Part shown: in pieces, positions 36,089 to 44,880 of the stretch
Numbering within the stretch: the stretch's first letter is position 1
Layout: each line of letters starts with the position of its first letter
Source: Myroides odoratus DSM 2801
GTDB taxonomy: Bacteria; Bacteroidota; Bacteroidia; Flavobacteriales; Flavobacteriaceae
Assembly (NCBI RefSeq): GCF_000243275.1
Contig: NZ_CM001437.1
Location: 1,266,676 to 1,330,675, forward strand
Direction: 5' to 3'
Length of the DNA: 64,000 nt
Program-made: the position numbers and the translations under genes
Notes under the pieces: generated by a model
The model's database searches: none
What the model was told of the DNA's origin: nothing
Seen by the model: the letters and a program-made list of their open reading frames with translations, nothing else

Positions 36089-36119
36089 CAAAAGTAACTA
36101 AATTTGTTTTTAACAACAA
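36089..36119 (-). promoter_or_regulatory. proS promoter
   Basis: On the minus strand TTG at 36119-36117, a 20-nt spacer and TACTTTTG at 36096-36089. Only 2 bp separate it from the divergent -7 box at 36099, so the two promoters interlock. Confidence 0.65.
36099..36106 (+). promoter_or_regulatory. -7 box TAAATTTG of the Tyr/Asn/Ser-rich lipoprotein gene
   Basis: TAAATTTG fits TAnnTTTG and would start RNA near 36112. This excludes the TTG at 36104 as a start codon and leaves ATG 36137 or 36167. Confidence 0.5.
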
Positions 36120-36166
36120 TTAAATTCCCATCGAAAATGACTACAATTCTTCAAAAAACAATAAGC

Positions 36167-37195
36167 ATGAGAAGAATCAGCCTTTTCTTACTTCTAGGAG
36201 GATTCGCTATTTCTTGTGGCTCATACCATAATGCTTCTTACAATCAAGATGGTATTTATGGACAGAGCACACAAGCTGATCCCTATGCAGGTAATGATTC
36301 GGGTAATTACTATGAGAACTATTTTGCATCTCTTAATCAAGATATGGAATATTTCACGGATGTCAATGCCTATAATTCACCTGTAAATGACAGTATATTG
36401 AATAATATACCGAATAAGGCAGTTAGTTATGGTTCATGGGGAACAGAACCTTCTAGCATTCAAGTAAACTACTATAACAATAATTATAGACCCTATTGGG
36501 GCTATGGTTATTATGATCCGTTCTACGATCCATATTATTATGGCGGTGGCTGGGGATTAAGTATTGGATTTGGTTGGGGTTGGAACAGCTATTATAGACC
36601 TTGGTACAATAACTATTATTGGGGTTCACCGTACTATGGCGGATATTATTCTCCATACTACTCTCATGGATATTATACCCACAACTATTATCCAAGAGGT
36701 TCTAGATCTTCGTATTCGAATTCTAGATCCTATCCGAATGGAAATAGCGGAAGAAACAATAGCTACTATAGTCGATCAAACAATTTAAATAGCAGTGGTA
36801 ACTCAAGAAGTTATTACAGCCGATCTACTTATCAGGGCACTAGACCAACGTCTACCTCAACAAACAGTAGAAGTCGTTCTAGCTATAGCAACAGCAATAC
36901 AAACTACAACAATAGTTACTATTCAAGAGGGAACTCAAACAGCAATTACAACAATAGATCATACAACACTAATTCATCGAATAGCAACTACAGTCGTTCT
37001 AATTCTTCTAGCAGTTCTAGAAGTTATAACAACAATAGTAGCTCAAGAAGCAATTACAACAGTGGTAGTTCTCGAAGCAATTACAACAGCGGTAGTAGTT
37101 CAAGAAGCAGCTATAGCAGCGGCAGTAGTGGTGCTTCAAGAAGCAGTTACAGCGGCGGCGGAAGTAGCAGAAGCAGTAGTAGTTCTCGCAGATAA
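36167..37195 (+). CDS. Low-complexity Tyr/Asn/Ser-rich lipoprotein
   Basis: A protein of about 342 aa with a lipoprotein signal (MRRISLFLLLGGFAISC, then GSYHN). Residues about 25-110 are ordinary sequence. Residues 110-180 are Tyr/Trp/Gly-rich (YWGYGYYDPFYDPYYYGGG). From about 185 on it is Ser/Asn/Arg/Tyr-rich, ending in repeats of the type SNYNSGSSSRSS and GGGSSRSSSSSRR. Such tails are seen in flavobacterial envelope proteins, but the function is unknown; a sticky or disordered surface role is a guess. ATG 36167 gives the best lipoprotein signal, and 36137 is possible. A barrel-protein gene follows after 26 bp, probably in one operon. Confidence 0.75.
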   Translation: MRRISLFLLLGGFAISCGSYHNASYNQDGIYGQSTQADPYAGNDSGNYYENYFASLNQDMEYFTDVNAYNSPVNDSILNNIPNKAVSYGSWGTEPSSIQVNYYNNNYRPYWGYGYYDPFYDPYYYGGGWGLSIGFGWGWNSYYRPWYNNYYWGSPYYGGYYSPYYSHGYYTHNYYPRGSRSSYSNSRSYPNGNSGRNNSYYSRSNNLNSSGNSRSYYSRSTYQGTRPTSTSTNSRSRSSYSNSNTNYNNSYYSRGNSNSNYNNRSYNTNSSNSNYSRSNSSSSSRSYNNNSSSRSNYNSGSSRSNYNSGSSSRSSYSSGSSGASRSSYSGGGSSRSSSSSRR

Positions 37196-37221
37196 TTACA
37201 TTAACCTATTTGATCATACCT

Positions 37222-38763
37222 ATGTATATAAATAAATTTATTTTTGGATTAAGCGCTTCACTTTTGACAATTGGAGCGATACAGGCACAAGAAATAAACC
37301 CGTTAGATATTTCGAGATATTCGGAATCAGACATGAACGGTACAGCTCGTTTCAAAGGAATGAGTGGAGCATTCGGTGCAGTTGGAGGAGATTTATCTGC
37401 CCTTAAGATTAACCCTGCAGGAAGTGCTATATTCAACTATAACCAAGCTTCTTTCAGTCTATCATTGGCTAATAAGAAGAATAAAACAAATTACCTGAAC
37501 AACAGCGAGTCCAAAAACTATACAGGACTTGATGTAGGTCAGTTGGGTGCTGTTTTCGTTTTTAATTCCAATGATGCTCAAGCAACAATGAGAAAATTTG
37601 CTGTTGGAGTAAACTATGAAAGTACTAAAAACCTGAACAACGATTACCGCATCATGGGAACAGGGCAAACAAACTCTTTAGGCGAGTACTTTTATCAATT
37701 AGCCAATGGATATCAAGTTCCGCATCGTGTATTAGTACCTGGAAACAACCAAAATCAGGATTATATTAATGCGGGGTATATTGCCAACTATCCTGGACAA
37801 CAAACCTATTTAGCTCATGAAACATTCATCTTGAATAAAGGAAGTAAAGATGGTGAGTATGAGGCTAATTTCGGAACAAACCAAGATACCTATACTCAAG
37901 GAAAATATGTAAGTACTGACGGATACAACAGTAAGTTCTCAGGTAACTTTTCAGCACAATTAGGGGATCGTATCTTTGTGGGAGCCAATTTAAATTTGCA
38001 CCTATTTGATTACAAACAAACCTCAGATGCTGTGGAAATCAACCGCAGTGACTTACCTGCTGGAATGGTAAAATCTATTACGTATACCAATCAACTTTAC
38101 ACCTATGGTACTGGATTCTCTTTTAATTTAGGGGTAATTGGTCAGATTACGGATGAATTAAGAGCGGGGGTTGCTTATGAATCTCCTACTTGGTATAGCC
38201 TACGTGATGAAATTACACAGGGAGTTGCTACAACTGTAGTTGGGGATGCTAAAGCCTATGCTGTTTATCCTGCAGTGACTAATATTTTTGAACGCTATAA
38301 TTTAAAAACTCCAGCAAAATACACTGGAAGTTTAGCTTATGTCTTCAATAAAAGAGGGTTAATTAGTGTAGACTATAGTATAAAAGATTATAGCAACAAT
38401 CAATTCAGACCTAAAAATGACGGTGGTTATAGCATCATGAATGATTTCTATAGCACTGAAATGAAAACAGCGAGTGAATTCCGCATTGGTGGAGAATACA
38501 GAATCAAACAAGTAAGTCTTCGTGGAGGATATCGATTTGAGGAAAGTCCATATAAAAACATCAAATATATGGGAGACTTAAACAGTTTTTCAGCAGGTAT
38601 TGGTTATGAATTTGGAGATTCAAGATTAGACTTAGCGTACTCACACACTGCTCGTTCATATACTACCAATGTACTAGATATGACAGTAAATAACTTATAT
38701 GATAATGCGACTTGGAAAATGAAAGAAAATTGGGTAACCTTATCTTATGTCATCAATTTCTAA
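37222..38763 (+). CDS. OmpP1/FadL-like outer-membrane protein
   Basis: This 513-aa protein has a signal peptide (1-20, GAIQAQ) and the FadL/TodX-like start found in flavobacteria: SRYSESDMNGTARFKGMSGA, then FGAVGGDLSALKINPAGSAI. The remainder is beta-barrel with alternating residues and ends TLSYVINF. Members transport hydrophobic compounds across the outer membrane; the substrate here is unknown. ATG 37222 is preferred over TTG 37210. It follows the lipoprotein gene by 26 bp. Confidence 0.8.
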   Translation: MYINKFIFGLSASLLTIGAIQAQEINPLDISRYSESDMNGTARFKGMSGAFGAVGGDLSALKINPAGSAIFNYNQASFSLSLANKKNKTNYLNNSESKNYTGLDVGQLGAVFVFNSNDAQATMRKFAVGVNYESTKNLNNDYRIMGTGQTNSLGEYFYQLANGYQVPHRVLVPGNNQNQDYINAGYIANYPGQQTYLAHETFILNKGSKDGEYEANFGTNQDTYTQGKYVSTDGYNSKFSGNFSAQLGDRIFVGANLNLHLFDYKQTSDAVEINRSDLPAGMVKSITYTNQLYTYGTGFSFNLGVIGQITDELRAGVAYESPTWYSLRDEITQGVATTVVGDAKAYAVYPAVTNIFERYNLKTPAKYTGSLAYVFNKRGLISVDYSIKDYSNNQFRPKNDGGYSIMNDFYSTEMKTASEFRIGGEYRIKQVSLRGGYRFEESPYKNIKYMGDLNSFSAGIGYEFGDSRLDLAYSHTARSYTTNVLDMTVNNLYDNATWKMKENWVTLSYVINF

Positions 38764-38789
38764 TTGTATTTAGAATTTTTAATACTATG

Positions 38790-38826
38790 AATCTCTTTAA
38801 GGATAAACTCTTAAAGAGATTTTTTT
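38790..38826 (+). terminator. Terminator after the FadL-like gene
   Basis: An 11-bp stem, ATCTCTTTAAG / CTTAAAGAGAT, followed by TTTTTTT. Confidence 0.85.
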
Positions 38827-38830
38827 ATTG

Positions 38831-38838
38831 TATTTTTG
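38831..38838 (+). promoter_or_regulatory. -7 box TATTTTTG
   Basis: TATTTTTG fits TAnnTTTG and lies 37 bp before ATG 38875, directly after the preceding terminator. Confidence 0.5.
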
Positions 38839-38874
38839 CATCAAAATTTTAAGGAATTAAAAAAAATCAAACTA

Positions 38875-39726
38875 ATGAAAGCCTTTTTTAAACTTTTTGC
38901 AAGTGTATGCTTGTTGGCAACTACAGTGGGATTTGCACAAGAAACAGCAACTACGCCTTTGCGTTATACAGCCTCAAATAAAGGTAAATTTTACATATAC
39001 TGGGGAGGAAACAGAGGATATTATACCAATTCAGACATCCGTTTTAGAGGGGAAAACTATGATTTCACCATCAAAGATGTAAAAGCAGATGACAAACCGA
39101 AAGGGTGGCACGTTGATTACATCAATCCAGGACGTATGACCATTCCTCAAACGAACTTGAGAATTGGATACTTTATTACGGATAAGTACAATATCTCTAT
39201 TGGTGTTGACCACATGAAATATGTGATGCGTCAAAATCAAACCGTAAATTATTCAGGAGAATATTATGGTGCGGGTTCATACGGAGAACAAGTACCTGAT
39301 CATCCAGATCAAGTAAAATTAACAGAAGAATTTTTGAAATTCGAGCATACAGATGGATTAAACTATTTGAATGTTGAAGTAAACCGCGTAGATGATATCT
39401 CGAAATTATTCCGCATTTACAATACAGATAAAATCCAGGTGAATGTTACAGAAGGTCTTGGATTTGGTATCATCTATCCTAAAACAAATACAACCTTGTT
39501 GGGTAAAGATCGATATGATGAATTTCACGTTTCTGGTTTAGGTTTTTCTGCAAAAGCAGGTTTAAACGTAACGTTCTTTAAACACTTCTTCGTTCAAGCA
39601 GAGTTAAAAGGAGGATATATCGATATGTATGATGTGCGTACAACAGCTAGCAAAAAAGACAAAGCGTTCCACAACTTCTGGTTTGGTGAGACAATTATAG
39701 CATTTGGAGGAATTTTCAAACTGTAA
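38875..39726 (+). CDS. Predicted outer-membrane beta-barrel protein, unknown function
   Basis: This 283-aa protein has a signal peptide (MKAFFKLFASVCLLATTVGF, then AQ). The body alternates strands with aromatic girdles: FYIYWGGNRGYYTNSDIRF at the start, NLRIGYFITDKYNISIGVDH in the middle and IIAFGGIFKL at the end. It resembles conserved flavobacterial outer-membrane proteins of about 280 aa without assigned role. ATG 38875 is chosen because the -7 box at 38831 lies before it. Flanked by terminators, so monocistronic. Confidence 0.72.
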   Translation: MKAFFKLFASVCLLATTVGFAQETATTPLRYTASNKGKFYIYWGGNRGYYTNSDIRFRGENYDFTIKDVKADDKPKGWHVDYINPGRMTIPQTNLRIGYFITDKYNISIGVDHMKYVMRQNQTVNYSGEYYGAGSYGEQVPDHPDQVKLTEEFLKFEHTDGLNYLNVEVNRVDDISKLFRIYNTDKIQVNVTEGLGFGIIYPKTNTTLLGKDRYDEFHVSGLGFSAKAGLNVTFFKHFFVQAELKGGYIDMYDVRTTASKKDKAFHNFWFGETIIAFGGIFKL

Positions 39727-39747
39727 ATTCACTTCTTTATACCACAA

Positions 39748-39784
39748 TAAAGTGGCTGCTCTTTGGAGTTAGCCACTTTTTTTA
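39748..39784 (+). terminator. Terminator
   Basis: AAAGTGGCT / AGCCACTTT with a longer loop, followed by TTTTTT. Confidence 0.8.
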
Positions 39785-39894
39785 TTTCCTTAAGTATCAC
39801 GCATCCACCTCCTTTCTAAAACGGAATCATTTTAGATAACCTCAACACTTCTTATAATTCTCACAAAGCTTCTTCGCTATATAGAAAAAAAATG

Positions 39895-39902
39895 TACTTT
39901 TG
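39895..39902 (+). promoter_or_regulatory. -7 box TACTTTTG of rimO
   Basis: TACTTTTGC lies 22 bp before ATG 39925, so the longer frame starting at 39892 is ruled out as coding. Confidence 0.55.
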
Positions 39903-39924
39903 CAGTCCAATTTTTTTCAAACAA

Positions 39925-41238
39925 ATGAGAACTAAATCTTTAAAAAAGAACAAGATAAACGTTGTAACCCTAGGTTGCTCTAAAAACCTTTACGACAGTG
40001 AAGTGTTAATGGGACAATTAAAAGCTAGTGGGAAAGACGTTACACACGAAGCGACAAACGAGGAAGCGAATATCATTGTAATCAACACTTGTGGTTTTAT
40101 CAACAATGCAAAAGCAGAATCAGTTAATACTATTTTAGAATACGTAGATAAAAAAGAACAAGGGGTTGTTGATAAAGTTTTTGTAACAGGATGTTTATCT
40201 GAGCGATACAGACCTGATTTAGAAGCTGAAATTCCAAATGTAGATCAATACTTCGGAACCACAGATTTACCTCTTCTTTTGAAAGCTTTAGGTGCTGATT
40301 ACCGCCATGAGCTTTTAGGTGAGCGTTTAACAACAACACCTAAGAACTATGCCTATTTAAAAATTGCAGAAGGATGTGACCGTCCTTGTAGTTTCTGTGC
40401 AATTCCTATTATGCGTGGAAAACACATTTCTCAACCTATTGAAAAATTGGTCAAAGAAGCGGAAGGACTAGCTAAAAATGGCGTAAAAGAATTAATTCTT
40501 ATTGCTCAAGATTTAACGTACTACGGACTAGATTTATATAAAAAGAGAAACTTAGCAGAGTTACTAGAAAACTTAACAAAAGTAGAAGGTATCGAATGGA
40601 TTCGCCTACACTATGCTTTCCCTACAGGTTTCCCAATGGATGTATTAGAATTAATGAAGCGCGAGCCTAAAATTTGTAATTACATTGATATCCCGTTACA
40701 ACATATTTCAGATAATATCTTGAAATCGATGCGTCGTGGAACAACACAAGCAAAGACAACAAAATTGTTAAATGAGTTTAGAGCTGCTGTACCAGGAATG
40801 GCTATTCGTACAACTTTAATTGTTGGATATCCAGGAGAAACAGAAGAAGATTTCCAAATCTTGAAAGATTGGGTACAAGAAATGCGTTTTGAGCGTTTAG
40901 GTTGTTTTGCCTATTCTCATGAAGAAAACACCCATGCTTACTCTTTAGAAGATGACGTTCCTCAGGAAGTAAAACAAGAAAGAGCAAACGAAATCATGGA
41001 GATTCAAGCTCAAATTTCGTGGGAATTAAACCAGGAAAAAATTGGACAAACTTACCGTTGTATCATCGACAGAAAAGAAGGAAATCACTTCATTGGTCGT
41101 ACGGAATTTGACAGCCCAGATGTTGATAACGAAGTTTTAATTGACGCAACTAAGCACTACCTAAAAATTGGAGAATTTGCTACCATCACTATTGATGAAG
41201 CAACAGAATTCGATTTATACGGAAGCCCTGCAAACTAA
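39925..41238 (+). CDS. rimO: Ribosomal protein S12 methylthiotransferase
   Basis: This 437-aa radical SAM enzyme adds a methylthio group to a conserved aspartate of ribosomal protein S12. It has an N-terminal MTTase domain with cysteines in VTLGCSKNLYDSEVLMGQL, VINTCGFINNA and TGCLSERY (auxiliary 4Fe-4S), the radical SAM motif CDRPCSFCAIP (about 149-159), RLHYAFPTGFP and QHISDNILKSMRRG. The C-terminal TRAM domain begins near 370 (QIGQTYRCIIDRKEG-like region). The start follows the -7 box. It ends at a strong terminator. Confidence 0.96.
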   Translation: MRTKSLKKNKINVVTLGCSKNLYDSEVLMGQLKASGKDVTHEATNEEANIIVINTCGFINNAKAESVNTILEYVDKKEQGVVDKVFVTGCLSERYRPDLEAEIPNVDQYFGTTDLPLLLKALGADYRHELLGERLTTTPKNYAYLKIAEGCDRPCSFCAIPIMRGKHISQPIEKLVKEAEGLAKNGVKELILIAQDLTYYGLDLYKKRNLAELLENLTKVEGIEWIRLHYAFPTGFPMDVLELMKREPKICNYIDIPLQHISDNILKSMRRGTTQAKTTKLLNEFRAAVPGMAIRTTLIVGYPGETEEDFQILKDWVQEMRFERLGCFAYSHEENTHAYSLEDDVPQEVKQERANEIMEIQAQISWELNQEKIGQTYRCIIDRKEGNHFIGRTEFDSPDVDNEVLIDATKHYLKIGEFATITIDEATEFDLYGSPAN

Positions 41239-41241
41239 TAT

Positions 41242-41276
41242 AAAAATCGCCATCTCAAGAGATGGCGATTTTTTTT
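41242..41276 (+). terminator. Terminator after rimO
   Basis: AAAAATCGCCATCTC / GAGATGGCGATTTTTTTT with a short loop. Confidence 0.88.
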
Positions 41277-41292
41277 GGGTATGGTTGTGAGG

Positions 41293-41330
41293 TTATGAGT
41301 TAGGGATTATGAGTTAAAGGTTATGAGTTA
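41293..41330. repeat. Three copies of TTATGAGTTA
   Basis: TTATGAGTTA at 41293, 41308 and 41321, with 3-5 nt between copies. It lies directly after the rimO terminator in noncoding DNA and is probably a slippage-type repeat tract. Confidence 0.65.
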
Positions 41331-41428
41331 TGGGTTTGCTCACCACCCCACCTTCTATCTCACCTAGTTTATATTTGTTTTGGTGTTCGATGAATCTACA
41401 CTGCGTTTCGATTTCACCTCCTCACCTC

Positions 41429-41492
41429 CTCACAAAGTACAAACCTCACAAAGTACAAACCTCACAAAGAGCAAACCTCACAAAGTACAAAC
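41429..41492. repeat. Four tandem copies of a 16-bp unit
   Basis: CTCACAAAGTACAAAC is repeated four times head to tail (41429, 41445, 41461, 41477); the third copy has AG for TA. It is preceded by three CTCACCTC-like partial units. It lies 60 bp before the tricorn-like gene in DNA without any open frame. The copy number may vary between strains. Confidence 0.8.
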
Positions 41493-41554
41493 GGCACAAA
41501 AAACAACTTGGCTCTTGCGCAAAATAGTTTTAAGTTTAGGAAAAATATAGTATT

Positions 41555-44500
41555 ATGCTTAAACAGACTATTTCTCTTCTAACCTTAGCCTTGACTTCCA
41601 TGGTCTGGGGTCAAAATAAAGTGCACTTCACCTCTACTCCTTCGCTAAGTCCAGATGGAAAAACCACCTACTTTAGTTTTGATGGAGATCTTTGGCAAGT
41701 GCCCACATCAGGTGGAGAAGCTTTAAGACTCACTGCCCTACCGGGTAATGAAACCAATCCGCGTGTTTCCCCAGATGGAAAATGGCTGGCTTTTAGTTCA
41801 GATCAATATGGCAATAAGGATATTTTTTTGATGCCTTTAACTGGTGGTCCTATTCAACAATTAACCTATCACCAAGCAGCAGATGAAATGGAAAGCTGGA
41901 GTTGGGACAGTGAAACAATCTATTTTACGAGTAATGCGTATAACAACTATGCTTCTTTTTCCATCAGCAAAAATGGAGGAACTCCTACTCCACTCTTCAC
42001 CAACTACTTCAACAACACCAATGGATTAGTTGAAACACCAGCGGGTGAATACTTGTTTACCAATTCAACTGAAAGCTCAAATCAAGTAACACGTAAACGA
42101 TATAAGGGTGAAAATAACCCCGATATTTTAGGGTATAATCCAACAAATCAAAGTTTCAAATCCTATACAGATTACAACGGTAAAGATTTTAATCCTACAG
42201 TTGATCGACAAGGTAATATTTACTTTATTTCGGATGAAAATAATGGACATTACAACCTATACACCTTCAGAAATGGCAAGAAGACAGCCTTAACTGAATT
42301 TACCTCCTCCATCAAGAAACCTTTTGTATCTGCAGATGGAAGCCAGGTTATTTTTGAAAAAGACTACCAACTTTTTGTGTTTGACACCAAGCTAAATCAA
42401 GTTCGCTCGCTTGATATCACATTAAACACGAATAAATCGATTGCTAAAGAACAAACCTTTAAAGTAGAAGACAATATTAGTTTCTTTGACCTTTCCCCTG
42501 ATGGAAAAAAACTAGCCTTCGTTAGTCGAGGAGTTCTGTTTGTATCGGATATTGAAGGTAAGTTTATCCAATCGATCACTATGGGTACAGAACGAGTGAT
42601 GGAAGTAAAATGGTTAAAAGACAATCAAACACTCTTATTTAGTCAAACGTACAACGGTTACCAAAACTGGTTTAAAATTGCAGCGAATGGAAAAGGAAAA
42701 GCAGAACAATTAACCCATGACACGCGTAATAATAGAGATTTGACGTTTAATCAAGAGCTTACCCAAGCGGTTTATACGAGTGGTCGAGATGAAATTCGCT
42801 TACTCGATTTACAAACGTTCACATCTAAAACGATTGTCAAGGATGAAATATGGGCTTTCCAAAGTGCTCCACCATCTTTTTCACCAGATGGAGCGTATGT
42901 GCTCTTTACTGCAAAACGAAATTTTGAGGATGATATCTTTATTCATAACATCAAAAAAAATGAAACCATCAACTTGACGAATACGGGAGTTTCAGAAACG
43001 AATCCTGTTTGGTCTCCGTCTGGAAAATACATATACTTCACTAGTGATCGCTTAAATCCTTCTTATCCGATGGGTATGCAAAATGCGAGTATCTATCGCT
43101 TAGCATTGGATTGGTATGCTGAACCATTTAAATCAGATGAGTTTGATCAATTATTTGTGGTCAAAAAAGAAGAAAAAGTCGAAAGCAAGAAGGGTAAAAC
43201 AAAAGCAGCAGAAACACCTAAACCAGCCGTTGTAGTCAGCATCAATACACAAGATGTACTCGATCGCATTGAACTCGTTAGCGACAAATTTGGCAATCAA
43301 TATACACCTGCTGTTTTCCAAGAGGATAAAAAAGAATATGTGTATTATTCTACCAATCAAGAAAATGGCAAATACACTTTATATCGCAAGATTTATGAGC
43401 AGTTTGAAGACGCTAAAACAGAAAAAGTATGGAATAAAAGCGTGAGTCAACTGCAACGAAAAGACAAAACACTCTATGCACTAAGTGGTAGTAATATCTA
43501 CAAATTTGCTTTAGAGAAGGGCACCCCAGAGAAAATCAACATCTCCTATTCCTTCACTAAAAACTTAGCGGAAGAATTTAGTCAGATGTTTGATGAAACT
43601 TGGGCAGGTGTAGAAGAGAACTTCTACGATGAAACCTTCCATGGTTTAGATTGGAAAGCTACAAAAACATATTTTGCCTCCTATATTCCCTACCTAAATA
43701 GTAGAAACGATCTTCGCATCTTACTAAATGATATGTTAGGTGAATTAGGGTCTTCTCACTTGGGCTTTACCTCAACAGGGGAAGAAGAAAAAACGAGATT
43801 ACAATACAATACCGTAGAGACTGGAGTCATTTTCTCGGCATCAAATCCTTATGAAGTAGCGCGTGTACTACGCAAATCTCCTGCAGCAACAAAGGATATT
43901 ACACTACAACAAGGTGATATATTGACGCATGTTAATGGGCAGAAAGTTGATTCCACAAAAAACCGTGATGCTTATTTTACGTTTGCTCCTACCCAAGAAG
44001 AAATTGAATTGACTTTCTTACGCGGTACAAAAGAAGTTACAGTAAAGCTACATCCCATCTCGTTTACTGCCCAAAAAGGTTTATTATACGATGAATGGAT
44101 CTATCAAAATAAGCAACGTGTCAACGAATGGAGTACCAACAGAATTGCTTATAGTTACATGAAAAACATGGGATCTACGGAGTTAGATTCTTTCTTATTG
44201 GATATGGTAGAGCAAGAACACCACAAAGAAGGTGTCATCTTAGATCTTCGTTTCAATACAGGAGGAAATGTACACGATAAAGTGCTTAATTTCTTGGCAC
44301 AACGTCCTTACTTACAATGGAAATATAGAGAGGGCAAACTCACGATGCAAAGTAATTTCAGTCCAAGTGGAAAACCGATTGTCTTACTAATCAACGAATT
44401 TTCACTTAGTGATGCGGAAATGACAGCAGCTGGTTTTAAAGCTTTAAAATTGGGTAAAATCATTGGTCAAGAAACCTATCGTTGGATTATTTTTACTTCT

Positions 44501-44701
44501 GGTAAATCGTTAGTCGACAATTCATTTTATCGCTTACCATCTTGGGGAACGTATACTTTAGAAGGAGATAATTTAGAAAAAACGGGAGTTGCACCTGATA
44601 TTTATGTCAAAAATACGTTTATGGATCGACTTCAAGAGAAGGATCCACAGTTAGAACGTGCTGTACAAGAAATTTTACAGGATTTAAATCCAAAGAAATA
44701 A
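41555..44701 (+). CDS. Tricorn-like S41 protease with PDZ domain
   Basis: This 1048-aa exported protease has a signal peptide (1-19, SMVWGQ), two beta-propellers made of WD40-like PD40 repeats (about 20-530; FTSTPSLSPDGKTTYFSFDG, RVSPDGKWLAFSSDQYGNKD, NPVWSPSGKYIYFTSD) and a helical linker. Then come a core domain with GELGSSHLGF (Ser-His pair), a PDZ domain (about 760-850, LQQGDILTHVNGQKV) and the S41 domain with nucleophile region NEFSLSDAEMTAAGF and LEKTGVAPDIYV (Glu). All five positions of the Tricorn active site appear to be kept. It trims peptides, here probably in the periplasm. ATG 41555 starts the signal peptide. Confidence 0.92.
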   Translation: MLKQTISLLTLALTSMVWGQNKVHFTSTPSLSPDGKTTYFSFDGDLWQVPTSGGEALRLTALPGNETNPRVSPDGKWLAFSSDQYGNKDIFLMPLTGGPIQQLTYHQAADEMESWSWDSETIYFTSNAYNNYASFSISKNGGTPTPLFTNYFNNTNGLVETPAGEYLFTNSTESSNQVTRKRYKGENNPDILGYNPTNQSFKSYTDYNGKDFNPTVDRQGNIYFISDENNGHYNLYTFRNGKKTALTEFTSSIKKPFVSADGSQVIFEKDYQLFVFDTKLNQVRSLDITLNTNKSIAKEQTFKVEDNISFFDLSPDGKKLAFVSRGVLFVSDIEGKFIQSITMGTERVMEVKWLKDNQTLLFSQTYNGYQNWFKIAANGKGKAEQLTHDTRNNRDLTFNQELTQAVYTSGRDEIRLLDLQTFTSKTIVKDEIWAFQSAPPSFSPDGAYVLFTAKRNFEDDIFIHNIKKNETINLTNTGVSETNPVWSPSGKYIYFTSDRLNPSYPMGMQNASIYRLALDWYAEPFKSDEFDQLFVVKKEEKVESKKGKTKAAETPKPAVVVSINTQDVLDRIELVSDKFGNQYTPAVFQEDKKEYVYYSTNQENGKYTLYRKIYEQFEDAKTEKVWNKSVSQLQRKDKTLYALSGSNIYKFALEKGTPEKINISYSFTKNLAEEFSQMFDETWAGVEENFYDETFHGLDWKATKTYFASYIPYLNSRNDLRILLNDMLGELGSSHLGFTSTGEEEKTRLQYNTVETGVIFSASNPYEVARVLRKSPAATKDITLQQGDILTHVNGQKVDSTKNRDAYFTFAPTQEEIELTFLRGTKEVTVKLHPISFTAQKGLLYDEWIYQNKQRVNEWSTNRIAYSYMKNMGSTELDSFLLDMVEQEHHKEGVILDLRFNTGGNVHDKVLNFLAQRPYLQWKYREGKLTMQSNFSPSGKPIVLLINEFSLSDAEMTAAGFKALKLGKIIGQETYRWIIFTSGKSLVDNSFYRLPSWGTYTLEGDNLEKTGVAPDIYVKNTFMDRLQEKDPQLERAVQEILQDLNPKK

Positions 44702-44703
44702 AC

Positions 44704-44740
44704 AAAAAGAGAACTTTTTACTGAAAAAGTTCTCTTTTTT
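44704..44740 (+). terminator. Terminator after the tricorn-like gene
   Basis: AAAAAGAGAACTTTTT / AAAAAGTTCTCTTTTTT with a 4-nt loop. Confidence 0.88.
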
Positions 44741-44880
44741 CGTTCTTTTTCAATATATTAATGGTGAAATTTATCATTTTAAATGCAATCGCTTTTTTAT
44801 TTACAATAACATAATGTAGAGATAATTGCTATTCCTTAGAATTGATACACTTTTGTTTTTCACTAATCAATACTTGAACT

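Noticed and set aside
36564..37235. Two frames inside the Tyr/Asn/Ser-rich lipoprotein gene, reading as Ile/Thr/Val/Ala repeats
   Set aside because: They are frame-shifted shadows of the repeated codons of the real gene.
41429..41492. Possible CRISPR array
   Set aside because: Units are 16 bp and directly adjacent without spacers; no cas genes nearby.
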